64,000 bases of DNA from Paludibacteraceae bacterium (GTDB lineage: Bacteria; Bacteroidota; Bacteroidia; Bacteroidales; Paludibacteraceae), in NCBI GenBank assembly GCA_017553575.1, contig JAFZKQ010000015.1:1-64000 (forward strand), written 5' to 3'. The translations under genes were made by a program, and so were the position numbers. A model generated the notes under the pieces. That model worked only from the letters and a program-made list of their open reading frames with translations, searched no databases and had not been told where the DNA came from. Below, piece after piece: positions 62,904 to 64,000 of this stretch. The first letter of the stretch is position 1, and every line of letters starts with the position of its first letter.

Positions 62904-64000
62904 TCAATACTCTTGCCAAGTCTTGATTTGGATGTCAGAAAGGTTCTTCGCACACAAAGCACGGATGTAGGCGCTTGCCAATCGTGCGTTGGTCATCAAC
63001 GGAATATTATGGTCGATAGCCGAACGACGGATACGATAGCCGTTGGTCAACTCCCTACGCGTGTGATTCTTCGGCAAGTTGATCACCAAATCAATCTCAT
63101 GCTTCGACATCAACTCCGCAATGTTAGCGTTGCCCTTCACCTCTTCGTCTGGCCAAGAAACGGTTGTTGCCTCAACGCCATGTTCGCCCAAGAACTTCTG
63201 AGTTCCCTCTGTGGCAAAGATCTTATAGCCTTTTCCGTAAAGCAACTTGCAAGCATCCAACAACTCTACCTTACCATGGACATCTCCTGAAGAGACCAAA
63301 ACGCCCTTGCTAGGGATTGGGTATCCTACCGAAATCATGGAGGTCAACAACGCCTCGTCAAAGTCAGCTCCGATACAACCCACCTCACCGGTTGAGGACA
63401 TATCCACGCCCAAAACTGGGTCTGCCTTGTGTAGACGGGCGAATGAGAATTGTGAAGCCTTAACACCTACATAGTCAATATCGAATGTAGAAGAATCTGG
63501 CTTTTCAACAGGCACATCCAACATGATCTTCGTTGCCGTCTCGATGAAGTTACGCTTCAAAACCTTAGAGACGAATGGGAAGCTTCGTGAAGCACGCAAG
63601 TTACACTCGATTACCTTCACGTCGTTGTGCTTAGCCAAGAATTGGATGTTGAAAGGTCCACTGATATTGAGTTCTTGTGCAATCTTCTTACTGATCTTCT
63701 TGATACGGCGAGCCGTCTCCAAATAGATCTTTTGTGCTGGGAAGACCAACGTAGCGTCACCTGAATGGACACCCGCGAACTCCACATGCTCAGAAATTGC
63801 ATATTCGATGATCTCTCCGTGCTTAGCCACCGCATCGAACTCGATTTCCTTAGCCTCCTGCATGAAGACAGAAACCACAACTGGATACTCCTTGGAAACA
63901 TTTGCAGCAGCCTTCAAGAAGACGTGCATCTGCTCCTTGTTGTAGCAAACGTTCATGGCCGCACCTGAGAGCACGTAGGATGGACGAATCAAGACAGGGA
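62904..64000 (-). CDS. carB: carbamoyl-phosphate synthase large subunit, 3' part
   Basis: Partial: the gene runs off the window at 64000, so about 365 C-terminal residues of roughly 1070 are present. The enzyme makes carbamoyl phosphate for pyrimidine and arginine synthesis. Visible are the end of the second ATP-grasp domain (RPSYVLSGAAM at the edge, then AISEHVEFAGVHSGDATLVF, NIQFLAKHNDVKVIECNLRA and RSFPFVSKVL) and the C-terminal MGS-like allosteric domain (SGDVHGKVELLDACKLLYGK, FATEGTQKFLGEHGVEATTV, DLVINLPKN). The MGS domain is where UMP and related effectors act in other bacteria. No frameshift is seen in the part present. Confidence 0.95.
   Translation of the reverse strand, partial: PVLIRPSYVLSGAAMNVCYNKEQMHVFLKAAANVSKEYPVVVSVFMQEAKEIEFDAVAKHGEIIEYAISEHVEFAGVHSGDATLVFPAQKIYLETARRIKKISKKIAQELNISGPFNIQFLAKHNDVKVIECNLRASRSFPFVSKVLKRNFIETATKIMLDVPVEKPDSSTFDIDYVGVKASQFSFARLHKADPVLGVDMSSTGEVGCIGADFDEALLTSMISVGYPIPSKGVLVSSGDVHGKVELLDACKLLYGKGYKIFATEGTQKFLGEHGVEATTVSWPDEEVKGNANIAELMSKHEIDLVINLPKNHTRRELTNGYRIRRSAIDHNIPLMTNARLASAYIRALCAKNLSDIQIKTWQEY

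Overview
The window is a chromosomal segment of a member of the phylum Bacteroidota, most likely order Bacteroidales. Three things point there. The promoters have the TAnnTTTG -7 element, in one case with a perfectly spaced TTTG -33 element. Ribosome-binding sites are weak and A-rich. The gene content includes type IX secretion (T9SS) cargo, a PorP/SprF protein, TonB receptors with a CarboxypepD-like N-terminus, a dcw cluster ending in ftsZ-yqeY, and a glycine-lipid acyltransferase pair. The glycoside hydrolases suggest a plant-fibre degrader; species is not resolved.

Layout, plus strand first. 0.2-4.3 kb: gyrB and a class I iron-sulfur fumarase, each its own unit. 4.4-13.2 kb: a probable mannan or glucan use locus with a secreted GH26 mannanase, an exported protein of unknown function, a DUF4380 protein, a TonB receptor without a SusD partner, a FucP-like sugar permease and a ROK sugar kinase. 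13.4-17.1 kb: purL. A small minus-strand gene for an orphan TonB C-terminal domain follows, next to a 24-bp palindrome. 18.0-26.6 kb: a T9SS operon encoding a 2112-residue type B cargo protein with five tandem Ig-like double modules, an OmpA/PD40 lipid-free envelope protein, and a PorP/SprF protein.

26.6-27.4 kb holds no convincing protein gene, but it contains two sequence-related transcription units (promoter, hairpin, shared core, terminator) that look like small RNAs. 27.4-33.4 kb: a membrane-spanning AraC-type regulator, a His/Cys-rich small membrane protein with a metal-type TonB receptor, and a GH9 endoglucanase whose leader carries part of the same RNA core. 33.4-35.4 kb: a palindromic repeat block, a lipoprotein and a BspA-type leucine-rich-repeat protein.

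35.5-51.3 kb, minus strand: the complete dcw cell-wall and division cluster, mraZ-rsmH-ftsL-ftsI-murE-mraY-murD-ftsW-murG-murC-ftsQ-ftsA-ftsZ-yqeY, without murF. Two 10-bp MraZ-type boxes lie on its promoter. 51.7-56.1 kb, plus: glycine-lipid O- and N-acyltransferases, an exported nitroreductase and an exported flavodoxin, an O6-alkylguanine-DNA alkyltransferase and a small P-loop kinase. 56.2-61.3 kb, minus: a tight set of VOC, GNAT, DUF3795 and ICMT-like genes downstream of a large secreted M60-type metallopeptidase flanked by duplicated LRR modules. 61.5-62.6 kb: a secreted protein of unknown function. 62.9 kb to the end: the 3' part of carB.

Five proteins (GH26, GH9, the M60 protein, the 368-residue protein and the giant adhesin) have C-terminal domains that fit T9SS export, so surface display of hydrolases and adhesins links the accessory regions. 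The strongest candidates for something undescribed are the paired small-RNA-like units with the related GH9 leader, and the LRR-M60-LRR protein.
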